Assembly: GCF_000159015.1 (NCBI RefSeq)
Contig: NZ_DS999545.1
Location: forward strand, 124,001 to 188,000
DNA from: Gleimia coleocanis DSM 15436
GTDB taxonomy: Bacteria; Actinomycetota; Actinomycetes; Actinomycetales; Actinomycetaceae
Length of the DNA stretch: 64,000 nucleotides
Reading direction: 5' to 3'
Shown here: piece by piece, positions 24,565 to 33,291 of the stretch
Layout: each line of letters opens with the position of its first letter
Numbering within the stretch: the stretch's first letter is position 1
Translations under genes and position numbers: made by a program
Notes under the pieces: generated by a model
Told to the model about the DNA's origin: nothing
What the model saw: only the letters and a program-made list of their open reading frames with translations
Databases searched by the model: none

Positions 24565-25220
24565 ACGCAACTTTTCCGTAAAACTATCTGCTGCCACAAA
24601 AAAGCGCAGATCAGTACCCCGAAAGTACCTGCAAAAGCCCCGGCAATCACGTCGGTAGGGAAGTGAGCTATGACGATTACACGCGTTGCGGCCACAATGA
24701 AAACCCCACAGGCTACCAGCATGAAACCACGCGTCCAAAACTTTGGAGAAACCAGCACAATTACTAACGCGGCAAAGAAACCCACGGAAAAAGCTGTATG
24801 CCCACTGGGGAAAGATAAACTATTGGCAACAGGGTCAAAAATTACCGAAAAATCCAGTGGATTTGGCCGAGGACGCGCCACTAAAGGCTTTACCAGCGCA
24901 GCCCCCAACCAGCTGCTGAAAGCTAATGAGATGAAATAGAGGGCAAATAGCCTATCGCGTTTCCAAGCAATGAAACCAGCCGTAGCTAAAGTAATCAACA
25001 CTGCTCCTAAAGGAGCGAAAGCTACTGCTACGAAATGGCTAAACTCGTGGATAAACCCAGAATCGACGCGATGTAAAGACTGCTGGTAAAAGCTAATTTC
25101 GTAAAGATGTACCTCACTGTCAACTAAAAATAATCCCAGCGGAATTAGAGCCAGTAAACCTAAAATAGGTACAGCTAAACCAAAAAGCCAAGAGTTCTTA
25201 ACAAGCGGAAGATTCTGCAT
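24561..25220 (-). CDS. PAP2-family membrane phosphatase
   Basis: 219 aa with five to six membrane helices and the three PAP2 motifs: KPLVARPRP, PSGH, and RVIVIAHFPTDV. Dephosphorylates lipid phosphates or pyrophosphates (phosphatidic acid, undecaprenyl-PP) at the outer membrane face; exact substrate unknown. Lies 5 bp from the downstream end of the GalT-like gene and is probably co-transcribed with it. Confidence 0.88.
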   Translation of the reverse strand: MQNLPLVKNSWLFGLAVPILGLLALIPLGLFLVDSEVHLYEISFYQQSLHRVDSGFIHEFSHFVAVAFAPLGAVLITLATAGFIAWKRDRLFALYFISLAFSSWLGAALVKPLVARPRPNPLDFSVIFDPVANSLSFPSGHTAFSVGFFAALVIVLVSPKFWTRGFMLVACGVFIVAATRVIVIAHFPTDVIAGAFAGTFGVLICAFLWQQIVLRKSCV

Positions 25221-25225
25221 AAACC

Positions 25226-26539
25226 CTATCGTAAGTCCTTTGGACTAATTCGGCATTCGTCACCCAACGCCATATTGGCAATATGCCCGCTCTCACGTAG
25301 TTCAAACAAGCGAGGGAGCAGATGCTCACGAACTTCCCAAGGGTTAATCGTATTCAAGTAGATGCGAGTACCGCCCTCGAAACCAGCCAAAGTGGAAATC
25401 CGCCACTTCACCAGCAAACGCCAACGCATTGAAGAACTAATATCCGGAGGACAGTGATACCACTCCTCATTACAAGGAACGTCCGCGCCAGTCGCCGCAT
25501 GCACAGCATGAACCAAATCTGAAACCCCGCGCATTTGCTCTGGAGTAGCCTCCCACGGATTATAAGCCGGACCCAGCGGCCAAATTGCCACTGAAGGGAA
25601 ACGGTGACCAATGCCAGCTAACGCCACCGCATGCTCATTCTGAGCCAAAATCAGTTTCCGAGTGGCAGCCACATTAATGATGCCATCATAGATTTCTCGG
25701 TCAATCCGCAAACGTTCTAACTCAGCTTCAATCTGCACAGGAAGTTCATCAATCGCAACCGCCTGCTTATGTAAGTGGTCAAAAGACGCGCCCGCAGGTT
25801 TAAGCCAATTCTGGAAACACGCAACATATCGAACATGGTCGTTGAGCTGATACAAATCCCGCATCGTATCCGCAGTGAACTGCATGTACTGGAAATGTGC
25901 GTCAGCAGATAAGGTTCCCGAGGACGCCAACTGAGACTTATTCTCAGCCCCCGGAATGTAATGATCCTTTGCGACAATCACATCATGACCACCACTGAAG
26001 AAACCCGTTGCGTGAGGAAGTAGCTTAGCATCCGTCATCTCTGCCAGTTCCTCGGTCGAAACCCCAGAAGCACCTAAACGCATACGCACAACACGCATAA
26101 CATGTTCAAAACCTGCCGGATCAGCCAAATATAAAGCCATCCGCTGAGACTCCTCAGCAGAAGGAACATGACCGTGGTTTAAGTTCCAGTAGTTATAGGA
26201 AACAATCTCAAACAAGTTAGGAATCCGGCGGAACTGTGCAGTCTGGTTAAAAAGCTGCGAAGCCGGAACATTCTGAAGGGTTTCCCAACTACCGTCAGCA
26301 TACTGAACTACCCGAGACTTCTCAGGGGGAGTTTCAAAATAACGAGCAGAACAGAACGCGCAATGATGCCCATCTTGAGAATGGTCAATAGGGGAAATAT
26401 CTTGGTTAGGGGCGCTTAACGGGCGGTGACCTCTACCAGGTACAGTCCAAACTTCAGTGCCAGTTAAAAGGTTCTTCTGCTTGACCGTGCCATCCGCACA
26501 GCGAAGCAGAGCTTGATTTTCTGAATGCGCCTTTGCCAT
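25226..26539 (-). CDS. GalT/HIT-like protein (DUF4921 type)
   Basis: 437 aa. Contains HCAFCSARYFETPPEK (Cys pair, zinc-like), IPNLFEIVSYNYWNLNHG, and a HIT-like active site FQNWLKPAGASFDHLHKQ, which resembles galactose-1-phosphate uridylyltransferase. A nucleotidyl transferase or hydrolase activity is likely from fold, but the substrate is unknown. First gene of a probable two-gene unit with the PAP2 phosphatase. Confidence 0.75.
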   Translation of the reverse strand: MAKAHSENQALLRCADGTVKQKNLLTGTEVWTVPGRGHRPLSAPNQDISPIDHSQDGHHCAFCSARYFETPPEKSRVVQYADGSWETLQNVPASQLFNQTAQFRRIPNLFEIVSYNYWNLNHGHVPSAEESQRMALYLADPAGFEHVMRVVRMRLGASGVSTEELAEMTDAKLLPHATGFFSGGHDVIVAKDHYIPGAENKSQLASSGTLSADAHFQYMQFTADTMRDLYQLNDHVRYVACFQNWLKPAGASFDHLHKQAVAIDELPVQIEAELERLRIDREIYDGIINVAATRKLILAQNEHAVALAGIGHRFPSVAIWPLGPAYNPWEATPEQMRGVSDLVHAVHAATGADVPCNEEWYHCPPDISSSMRWRLLVKWRISTLAGFEGGTRIYLNTINPWEVREHLLPRLFELRESGHIANMALGDECRISPKDLR

Positions 26540-26632
26540 AGTTCTAGCCTAGCAAGGTTAAGCTAAATTTGCAGAAAGTCAGGGTTGGTAGATTAGGCAG
26601 AAACGCTTTAACGCTGCAAGAATAAACAAAAA

Positions 26633-26657
26633 CGAGGGCACCCAATGGACGCCCTCG
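26633..26657 (-). terminator. Terminator built from the GAGGGCG motif
   Basis: Minus strand: CGAGGGC-N11-GCCCTCG followed by TTTTTGTTT, just after the ACT-domain gene. Confidence 0.75.
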
Positions 26658-26669
26658 GAAAGCAGAAAA

Positions 26670-27077
26670 CTAGGCAGGCAACCAGCCGCGCGCCTGTTCC
26701 TTCAAACCATTCAGAATCTCTTCCGCCTCAACAGCTTTCTCTACCTGCACAAAAATATGGTCACGGTGGAAACCAGCCAAAATATTGCAAGTAATGGAAC
26801 GGGCAGCCAAGCTCTGCGCAATCATCGCAGCCAAGCCAATCGTCTCTAAAGACTGTGGGGTATCAATAGAAAGACGTACGTAGCGGCTCACAATAGGTAA
26901 ACCGGCAGCAATCGCTCGATCTTCGGAAATAACAACGGTTTTGCCTTCAAATTCGCGGACCACCGCGAAAGGTTCTACACCTTCAGGAATCTCTTCTAAA
27001 GAAAGAAAAGCGTAAACACCCTGGGCCTTAACGTTCATTGTTGCCAGGGCATAATCTAGGGAATTATTAACAGTCAT
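26670..27077 (-). CDS. ACT-domain protein
   Basis: 135 aa. SIDTPQSLETIGLAAMIAQSLAARSITCNILAGFHRDHIFV is a typical small-molecule-binding ACT fold (ACT_7/DUF2241 type). Stand-alone ACT proteins are usually amino-acid-sensing regulators; ligand unknown. Monocistronic with its own terminator. Confidence 0.8.
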   Translation of the reverse strand: MTVNNSLDYALATMNVKAQGVYAFLSLEEIPEGVEPFAVVREFEGKTVVISEDRAIAAGLPIVSRYVRLSIDTPQSLETIGLAAMIAQSLAARSITCNILAGFHRDHIFVQVEKAVEAEEILNGLKEQARGWLPA

Positions 27078-27215
27078 GGCAAGTAATTTACATGAAAAAC
27101 TCCCTGAGCTTACGTATGTCTCAAGTTTTGATAAATGCTGAATATGGAATTAATGGAGAAAAAGAATCTCCCCACAGATTAAATAACCCCGGGGAGATTC
27201 CGAAAACAGCTGATG

Positions 27216-28049
27216 TCACCCAAGTTTATCTGGGTGAGGGCCGATGCGACCGGCCTCTCCCTTATCGAGAGCATTAATAGCAGCAATTTCGTCAGCAGAT
27301 AATGTGAAATCAAAAACGTTCAAATTTTCTGCTAAACGAGAGACAGACTCAGTCTTCGGGAACACAATATCGCCACGTTGCAAAGCCCAACGCAACGTCA
27401 CTTGCGAAGCCGTTTTCCCATGTGCCTGCGCAGCACTAGTGATAGCCGGCTCATCAAAAACCTGGCCACGCGCCAACGGAGACCAAGCCTCCACGGCAAT
27501 CCCATGCTCAGCACAGAAATTATGGAGGGCGTTCATCTGCAAGTAAGGGTGAGATTCAATTTGGTTTACCGCTGGAACAATAGAAGTTTCCTGCATTAAT
27601 TTTTCTAAATGATGTTCCATGAAGTTAGAAACACCAATAGACTTAGCACGGCCAGAAGCTACGAACTCTTCTAAAACTCGCCAAGTAGCAGGGAAATTCC
27701 CATCGTAAAGATGAGGCATAGGCCAGTGAATTAAGAAAAGGTCAATATAGTCGAGCTGCATTTTTTCTAAAGATTCAGCGAAAGAATGCTTCGCATCAGC
27801 CTCAAGGTGATTCTGCGGTAACAGCTTAGAAGTAATGAAGAACTCTTCTCGCGGGATACCACTTTCACGAATACCCGCTGCTACTTCCGCTTCGTTTTGA
27901 TACATCTGGGCGGTATCAAAATGGCGGTAGCCTAAAAGTGCTGCTTCGCGGACGATTTCTTGGGCATTTTCTTTTGGAAGTTTATAAGTGCCTAAGCCGA
28001 ATTGTGGGATTATATACCCAGAATTCAGGGTGACGGTTGAGATTGCCAT
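27216..28049 (-). CDS. Aldo/keto reductase
   Basis: 277-aa NADPH-dependent oxidoreductase of the AKR5 (2,5-diketo-D-gluconate reductase-like) type. Catalytic tetrad visible: Asp and Tyr in FDTAQMYQNE, Lys in ITSKLLP, His in LFLIHWPMP; cofactor region SPLARG and FPKTESVSRLAENL. Physiological substrate not deducible. Length normal. Confidence 0.92.
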   Translation of the reverse strand: MAISTVTLNSGYIIPQFGLGTYKLPKENAQEIVREAALLGYRHFDTAQMYQNEAEVAAGIRESGIPREEFFITSKLLPQNHLEADAKHSFAESLEKMQLDYIDLFLIHWPMPHLYDGNFPATWRVLEEFVASGRAKSIGVSNFMEHHLEKLMQETSIVPAVNQIESHPYLQMNALHNFCAEHGIAVEAWSPLARGQVFDEPAITSAAQAHGKTASQVTLRWALQRGDIVFPKTESVSRLAENLNVFDFTLSADEIAAINALDKGEAGRIGPHPDKLG

Positions 28050-28165
28050 GAGTTTTTCCTTCCTGGCGCGATTAATTATGCATATGCATGGTGTGATTTG
28101 GGCATTTACTTATATAATCGCAAATGTCGGGTTTTGGCGCAGTAACTTAGATACTTTAAGTAACA

Positions 28166-28846
28166 ATGCTGAAACTCGCAGACTACATGAATTGGGACAA
28201 ACCAACGGGAGCCGTAATGCAGAAACGTGACGCTACTTCCAGTACGTTACTGAAACTTGCCGTTTGCTACGTAGTAGCACGAAGCCTAGAGTTAGACCCC
28301 CTTCCGAGTCCCCATGACGCTCCCGCAGAAGTACTGGAAGAACTAACTGTCACACTTGAAAACCTGGGAGTTGAAAACCCAAGCGAATGGGCAGAAAAAA
28401 TCGTTTCCACCGCCTGCTCAGCCCAAGAATACTCAGCTGACAATGAAGTTGTCCTCTCAGTAACTAAGTACGACGCGCAGCGAGTTAAAGTCCTGCGTGA
28501 CCTGAAACTCCGCTCCGCCCGTGGTCTACAACTCTGGCCACCGACCTCGCAAACCATCATTACCCGCATGGGTGGACGTTGGAGTGAAGCTATGAATGTC
28601 TGCGGTATGCAGGCAACTTCAGGTGTAGAAATCGGACACGCTAACGTGCGATTCACTGCTGAAGACCACCACGCTGCAATTCGAAAGTACGTGGAGGAAC
28701 GAAAGCTAGAAAATCGTAGCTACTCATACGCCGGATACGTAACCTGGGCTCGTGAACAAGAAACCCGCGTACCATCAGGCGCACTGCTACGCGAAGTCTA
28801 CCGCACCTGGCCAGCAGCCCTTGAGGCCGCCGGAATCGAAGACTGA
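28166..28846 (+). CDS. Protein with homing-endonuclease-associated (HNHR-type) repeats
   Basis: 226 aa. The N-terminal half is helical with no recognised domain. The C-terminal half has two copies of a repeat, PTSQTIITRMGGRWSEAMNVCG and VPSGALLREVYRTWPAALEAAG, with the W..A...A.G pattern of homing-endonuclease-associated DNA-binding repeats. No nuclease motif is visible, so probably a DNA-binding protein of unknown role. Followed by a strong terminator. Confidence 0.65.
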   Translation: MLKLADYMNWDKPTGAVMQKRDATSSTLLKLAVCYVVARSLELDPLPSPHDAPAEVLEELTVTLENLGVENPSEWAEKIVSTACSAQEYSADNEVVLSVTKYDAQRVKVLRDLKLRSARGLQLWPPTSQTIITRMGGRWSEAMNVCGMQATSGVEIGHANVRFTAEDHHAAIRKYVEERKLENRSYSYAGYVTWAREQETRVPSGALLREVYRTWPAALEAAGIED

Positions 28847-28852
28847 AACACA

Positions 28853-28888
28853 ATGGCTAGTCACCTTTAAAGTGACTAGCCATTTTTG
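28853..28888. terminator. Bidirectional terminator
   Basis: Perfect 12-bp stem ATGGCTAGTCAC (28853-28864) / GTGACTAGCCAT (28872-28883), loop CTTTAAA, then TTTTTG. Confidence 0.88.
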
Positions 28889-28906
28889 TACCTGCTACAG
28901 GGGGTT

Positions 28907-29296
28907 TTAATTTAAACGGAAAGCGTTCGTGTCCCGCCCTCGTAAACTATCTAACTCGCGTCGCTCCCGTTTCGTTGGTCGACCCGACCCGCGCTCACGC
29001 ACCGGCAAAGCCAATACGTCATGAAACTTCGGGCGCGGTGCTGAATGATCAACGTAACACTGCTGTGCCAGTGGGGCGCCCACGCGTTTAGCAATTAACT
29101 CAGTTACTTCTAAAACTCGGTCAAAACCCTCAAAACGGTATGCCACCAGGTCACCCACCGCCAGCTTCTGCGAAGGTTTTACCGTTACGCCATTCACTTT
29201 CACATGGCCGGCTCGGCAAGCCGCCGTAGCTCGCGAACGAGATTTAACTTGGCGTACACTCCATAACCAGGTATCAACCCGTACAGCTTCAGTCAT
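28907..29296 (-). CDS. hslR: S4-domain RNA-binding protein (Hsp15/HslR type)
   Basis: 129 aa. S4 domain RVDTWLWSVRQVKSRSRATAACRAGHVKVNGVTVKPSQKLAVGD at the N-terminus, basic C-terminal tail (GRPTKRERRELDSLRGRD). Hsp15 proteins bind stalled 50S-peptidyl-tRNA complexes. Good length match. Confidence 0.85.
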   Translation of the reverse strand: MTEAVRVDTWLWSVRQVKSRSRATAACRAGHVKVNGVTVKPSQKLAVGDLVAYRFEGFDRVLEVTELIAKRVGAPLAQQCYVDHSAPRPKFHDVLALPVRERGSGRPTKRERRELDSLRGRDTNAFRLN

Positions 29297-29394
29297 ATAT
29301 CAATTCTAGCCTGACTCCCGCATAACCCAGGTACGTCATTGTATTTACGCCACATTTTTCGCCATGTTTAACGCCAGTGAACTAATCTTAAATA

Positions 29395-30966
29395 GTGCAT
29401 GAAATACTAAGTCACCAACCCCTGTTAACCTTCTTCATGGTAGTTGCCGTGGGGGCAGCTATCGGGCAGATTAAACTTGGACCCCTGCGGTTTGGTGCCG
29501 CCGGCGCGTTATTCGTAGGCCTTTTCCTCTCTGGAATGTACCCAGAATTAGGTAAAGGCATGGGGCTGTTGCAATCCATTGGTTTGGCGCTTTTTGTCTA
29601 CACTGTTGGTGTTTCTGCCGGGGCTACTTTCATCACTCAGCTTCGTAAGCAAACCAACCTGATTGTAGCCGGAGCAGTAGTTAGCATCATCGGTGCGATT
29701 GTGACGGTGATTGGCGCCTATGTTTTGGACATTCCTAAAAATCTGGCGACCGGTCTTTACACGGGGTCGCTTACGGCAGCTCCCGCATTGGATGCGGCAA
29801 TTAATATTTCTAAGAGTTCTCAAGCGGGTGCAGGCTACGCGGTAGGGTACCCATTTGGTGTAGTTGTGGGCATTATTGCGGCTTCCATTGTGGTGGCGCG
29901 TCCTTGGGCGGGAGAAAATGATACTCCATCCCTGGCGGGCACCGGGCTGGTGGCTTTGACTGCGCTGGTGGAAAACCCAGTTAATATGCGTGATATTGAG
30001 CTGTGGAAGAACCAGTCTGTGCGTATTTCTTACTTGCGTCGTAATGATTGGACGCGTGTAGCGTTGCCTGGTGAAGATTTGCTCGAGGGCGATATGGTGA
30101 CTGTCGTTGGCGACGAGGAATCTGTAAACACTGTCATTTCACAGCTGGGTACGTTGTCATCGGTTCACCTTGCAGATGACCGGCGTTACGTGGATTTTGA
30201 ACGCATTACCGTTTCAAACCCAGATGTGGCTGGAAAGACTATTGCGGAGCTGAACCTGCCAAGCAAATACGGGGCAATGATTTCACGCGTGCGTCGTGGC
30301 GATTTAGATCTGCTTGCTAAAGATGAGTTGGCACTACAACCAGGGGATCGAATCGGCATCGTGGTTCCAAGTAAGGAACTGGATGTGGTGACGGAATACT
30401 TTGGGGATTCTTCGCGGAAGGTCTCTGAAGTTGATGCGCTGGCTCTGGGATTGGGGCTGGTCCTGGGAATGTTATTAGGCTTAGTGACCTTGCCGGTTCC
30501 CGGTGGTGTTTCTTTTAGTTTAGGGGCAGCAGCTGGCCCACTGGTGATGGGCATGATTTTAGGGGCGTTGCGTCGTACTGGACCGCTGGTGTGGAGCCTG
30601 CCGGAAGCCGCTAACTTGACTATCCGCCAGCTGGGGCTGCTGTTCTTCCTATCGGCTTTAGGTTTGGGAGCGGGCTCAGACTTCAAAGAAATCGTGTTGA
30701 GTTCTTTGGGGTGGAAAGCGGCTTTATTAGCTACAGTTACGGTACTGGTTTGCACTGTGGCGCTGGCGATTGCCGGTAAGTTCATGAAACTTTCTGCGCC
30801 TCGTGTGGCAGGTGGGGTAGCGGGTTTTATGGGGCAGCCAGCGATTTTGCAAGAAGCAATTGCGCGGGTTGCAGATGAGCGTATTGAATCTGCTTACGCG
30901 GCATTGTTCACCACTTCGATTGTGGTGAAGATTCTGTTGGTACCGCTGATTTTCTTCTTACTCTAA
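29395..30966 (+). CDS. AspT/YidE-family transporter with TrkA-C (RCK_C) domains
   Basis: 523 aa from GTG 29395 (MHEILSHQPLLTFFMVV). Two membrane blocks of about five helices flank two cytoplasmic RCK_C domains (about 190-350: SYLRRNDWTRVALPGEDLLEGDMVTVVG and AMISRVRRGDLDLL..LQPGDRIGIV). Repeat motif GLYTGSLTAAPALDAA and AGFMGQPAIL are typical of the aspartate:alanine exchanger family. Substrate unknown. Codon endings drift from C/A at the 5' end to G/T at the 3' end. Confidence 0.88.
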   Translation: MHEILSHQPLLTFFMVVAVGAAIGQIKLGPLRFGAAGALFVGLFLSGMYPELGKGMGLLQSIGLALFVYTVGVSAGATFITQLRKQTNLIVAGAVVSIIGAIVTVIGAYVLDIPKNLATGLYTGSLTAAPALDAAINISKSSQAGAGYAVGYPFGVVVGIIAASIVVARPWAGENDTPSLAGTGLVALTALVENPVNMRDIELWKNQSVRISYLRRNDWTRVALPGEDLLEGDMVTVVGDEESVNTVISQLGTLSSVHLADDRRYVDFERITVSNPDVAGKTIAELNLPSKYGAMISRVRRGDLDLLAKDELALQPGDRIGIVVPSKELDVVTEYFGDSSRKVSEVDALALGLGLVLGMLLGLVTLPVPGGVSFSLGAAAGPLVMGMILGALRRTGPLVWSLPEAANLTIRQLGLLFFLSALGLGAGSDFKEIVLSSLGWKAALLATVTVLVCTVALAIAGKFMKLSAPRVAGGVAGFMGQPAILQEAIARVADERIESAYAALFTTSIVVKILLVPLIFFLL

Positions 30967-31006
30967 TTTTTATCTAAAGGTACGTCTTTAGTTTTTGAAC
31001 ATTATT

Positions 31007-31037
31007 TTGGGTATTGCAGATAATCTGCAATACCCAA
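31007..31037. terminator. Bidirectional terminator
   Basis: TTGGGTATTGCAGAT (31007-31021) and ATCTGCAATACCCAA (31023-31037), between convergent transporter and His-rich genes. Confidence 0.85.
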
Positions 31038-31060
31038 AATATTAGATTCTAAATCGGAAA

Positions 31061-31354
31061 TCAGTGTTCGTCGTAGTGGTCACCGTGTGCTGCGTGACGG
31101 TGTCCGTCGTGTAGGTAGTCTACGTGGTCGCCGTGTTCAACAGCTTCGTGACCGCAGTCAGTGCCGTGAGTGTGGTCAGCGTGACCTTCGGATTCTACGT
31201 GGCCCGCGAAATCACATTCGTCGTAGTGATCTTCGTGTGCGTGGTGTACGTGTCCGTCGTGTAGGTAGTCTACGTGGTCGCCGTGTTCAACAGCTACGTG
31301 ACCACATTCCGTGCCGTGGTGGTGTTCGTGTTCGTGAGTTGCGTGCTCAGACAT
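31061..31354 (-). CDS. His-rich metal-binding protein with internal duplication
   Basis: 97 aa, about one third His/Asp/Glu. Two copies of a unit of about 33 residues (TECGHVAVEHGDHVDYLHDG and TDCGHEAVEHGDHVDYLHDG, each followed by H.HAH.DHYDE). No signal peptide or membrane segment, so cytoplasmic. Probably a zinc store or chaperone. It lies downstream of a SmtB-like zinc sensor, separated by a gap with a palindromic AT-rich operator candidate, so its expression is likely zinc-controlled (inference). Confidence 0.8.
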   Translation of the reverse strand: MSEHATHEHEHHHGTECGHVAVEHGDHVDYLHDGHVHHAHEDHYDECDFAGHVESEGHADHTHGTDCGHEAVEHGDHVDYLHDGHRHAAHGDHYDEH

Positions 31355-31415
31355 TTTCTTTTCCTCTCCTAGTTGTTTATTTGGTTGGCACTGTTGTGTG
31401 CCTCTGATACCAGTA

Positions 31416-31437
31416 TATATAAAAAATGGGTTATATA
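31416..31437. promoter_or_regulatory. Candidate ArsR/SmtB operator upstream of His-rich gene
   Basis: Inverted repeat TATATAA-N8-TTATATA about 60 bp before the His-rich gene start, in an AT-rich promoter-like gap. Binding by the neighbouring sensor is inference. Confidence 0.4.
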
Positions 31438-31466
31438 AAAGTAATTTTATGAAAGTTGTAAAAATA

Positions 31467-31505
31467 GAGGGCGAATCCCGAAAGGAACCTTCGAAATCCG
31501 CCCTC
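31467..31505 (-). terminator. Terminator built from the GAGGGCG motif
   Basis: GAGGGCG (31467-31473) and CGCCCTC (31499-31505) form the stem, with inner CGAA/TTCG pairing; on the minus strand followed by CTATTTTTAC. Downstream of the arsR-type gene. Confidence 0.7.
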
Positions 31506-31520
31506 GAAAAACGAATAAAA

Positions 31521-31811
31521 CTACTCGCTCATATGCTCAATCGCATCAATCACCAAATGACGCACATGCTCATCCGCAATCGAATAAATATTCTCACGGC
31601 CCCGAGACTCCAACGCAATAATCTTCGCCTGACGCAACACCCGCAAATGCTGAGAAGCCAAAGGCTGAGAAATCTCAACCAACTCACAAATCTCATGCAC
31701 GCACTTCGGCGAATCAAACAAAATACGCAAAATCTCCAAACGCTTCCGCGAAGCCAAAGCTTTAAAAAGATCTACAACCGCAGTGAACTCATCAATAGAG
31801 TAATCGCTCAT
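31521..31811 (-). CDS. ArsR/SmtB-family metal-sensing repressor
   Basis: 96 aa from ATG 31811 (MSDYSIDEFTAVVDLF), in ATGA overlap with the peptidase stop. Winged helix (CELVEISQPLASQHLRVLRQAKIIALESRGRENIYSI). The C-terminal helix DEHVRHLVIDAIEHMSE fits the alpha-5 zinc site D-x-H-x10-H-x2-E, while the alpha-3 site (KCVHEIC) is only partly kept. Predicted zinc sensor controlling the His-rich gene or itself. It is co-transcribed with an M18 metallopeptidase. Confidence 0.88.
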   Translation of the reverse strand: MSDYSIDEFTAVVDLFKALASRKRLEILRILFDSPKCVHEICELVEISQPLASQHLRVLRQAKIIALESRGRENIYSIADEHVRHLVIDAIEHMSE

Positions 31812-33151
31812 GCGCCCTCCCAATAAGCCTCCACCGCATCACGCAACAAAGCATGATCAGCAACATAGCTCATCTCACGCGCAGAATGCATGCTCAACAA
31901 GCCCAAACCAACATCAACAGTCGTAATACCCAAACGAGTCGAAGTCAAAGGACCAATCGTAGAACCACAAGGCATCGCATTATTAGACACAAACTCCTGA
32001 TGTGGAATCCCCGCGCGCTCACACACGCGAGTCCACAAAGCAGTACCCACCGCATCAGTCGCATAACGCTGATTAGCATTAATCTTCAACATCGGACCAC
32101 GCCCCGGAACCGGATGCGTAGCCGGATCATGATGGCCAGCATAATTCGGATGCACAAAATGACCAGCATCAGCAGAAATACAAGAAGAAGCATCCAAAAT
32201 CTGGTGATAACCCTGCTCATCCGCACCCAAAGCCGCAGCCAAACGACGCAACAAAGACTCCAAAATCGGACCAGACGCACCAGAACGAGTTGAAGAACCC
32301 ACTTCCTCATGATCAAAAGCCGCTAAAACTGCAATATCAGTGGTTGCGTTGGCAACTTCCGAATCCACAAAATTCTCAAGGGCGGACAAAGCGGCATGCA
32401 CAGAAGAAAGATTATCCTGGCGACCCGCAGCAAAGAACTCACGATCAAAACCGAAAGTATTAGGCTTCTCAGTAGCGTAAGAAACCACGTCAAAACCAGC
32501 AATCTCAGTAGCATCTTCAAGCCCCGCTAAACCAGCTAAATGGTCCAGAATACAAGGAGCCTCAGAGCCCTCAGTACGGAAAGTCCACACCGGATGCATA
32601 TGCTGCTGCGGATCAAGCTTAACGCCCTCAGCATTAACAGAACGATCCAAATGAATCGCCAACTGAGGAACCCGAGCCACTGGGCCAGTTTGAACTAAAT
32701 GAGTATTGCCCTGCTTATCAACCAAACGGCCGGCGAAACCAATTTCGCGATCCAACCAGGAATTCAGCAGCAAGCCGCCATACATTTCCACATCAATCTG
32801 CCCCCAGCCGTCAGCAGTGAAAGAAGAGCCAGAAGGCTTCAACTTAAAACCAGGGGAGTCAGTATGACAACCCAAAATACGGAAGCCAGTCTTAGAAGAG
32901 GATGCAATAGCCTGTGGAATAAACCAGGCCATTACCGCGCCGTCGCGGACAAAGAAGTAGCCACCCGGAGTAGCTGGGAAAGAATCGGCTTCCTTTAGCT
33001 CAGTAAAGCCTTTAGCTAAGAGGCGACGCGAAATCTCCTGCGCAGCATGGTAAGAAGATGGAGAATTCACAATGAAGTCAGCAAAGTCAGCAACGTGTGC
33101 ACGCTGAGCATCAGTTACAGGGGTTACAGAATTAATATTAGTGTCGCTCAT
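31808..33151 (-). CDS. apeB: M18-family aminopeptidase
   Basis: 447-aa zinc metallo-aminopeptidase (aspartyl aminopeptidase-like). Metal and catalytic residues in GCHTDSPGFKLKPSG, GRQDNLSSVHAAL, FDHEEVGSSTRSGA, DAGHFVHPNYAGHHDP and GLLSMHSAREM. Cytosolic peptide turnover. Coupled to the zinc-sensing repressor downstream, which may link a Zn enzyme with zinc status. Strongly G/T-ending codons. Confidence 0.93.
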   Translation of the reverse strand: MSDTNINSVTPVTDAQRAHVADFADFIVNSPSSYHAAQEISRRLLAKGFTELKEADSFPATPGGYFFVRDGAVMAWFIPQAIASSSKTGFRILGCHTDSPGFKLKPSGSSFTADGWGQIDVEMYGGLLLNSWLDREIGFAGRLVDKQGNTHLVQTGPVARVPQLAIHLDRSVNAEGVKLDPQQHMHPVWTFRTEGSEAPCILDHLAGLAGLEDATEIAGFDVVSYATEKPNTFGFDREFFAAGRQDNLSSVHAALSALENFVDSEVANATTDIAVLAAFDHEEVGSSTRSGASGPILESLLRRLAAALGADEQGYHQILDASSCISADAGHFVHPNYAGHHDPATHPVPGRGPMLKINANQRYATDAVGTALWTRVCERAGIPHQEFVSNNAMPCGSTIGPLTSTRLGITTVDVGLGLLSMHSAREMSYVADHALLRDAVEAYWEGA

Positions 33152-33217
33152 AGTAACTATTCTACGCTCTAACCCTCAGGTACGTGCTTAAAGAAATGCC
33201 TGAAAATAAAGAAAAAA

Positions 33218-33254
33218 GGTACGTGTTTAGGATTTAAAAACCTAAACACGTACC
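33218..33254 (-). terminator. Terminator built from inverted GGTACGTG repeats
   Basis: GGTACGTGTTTAGG (33218-33231) and CCTAAACACGTACC (33241-33254), then T6 on the minus strand. Downstream of the GNAT gene. Confidence 0.85.
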
Positions 33255-33291
33255 AATAGAAATATCTAGCTTTTAAAGATACGTAATTGTT

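Noticed and set aside
31087-31407. Arg-rich plus-strand frame over the His-rich gene, and apparent tandem DNA repeat
   Set aside because: The DNA repeat is explained by the duplicated coding units on the minus strand; not a CRISPR or separate gene.
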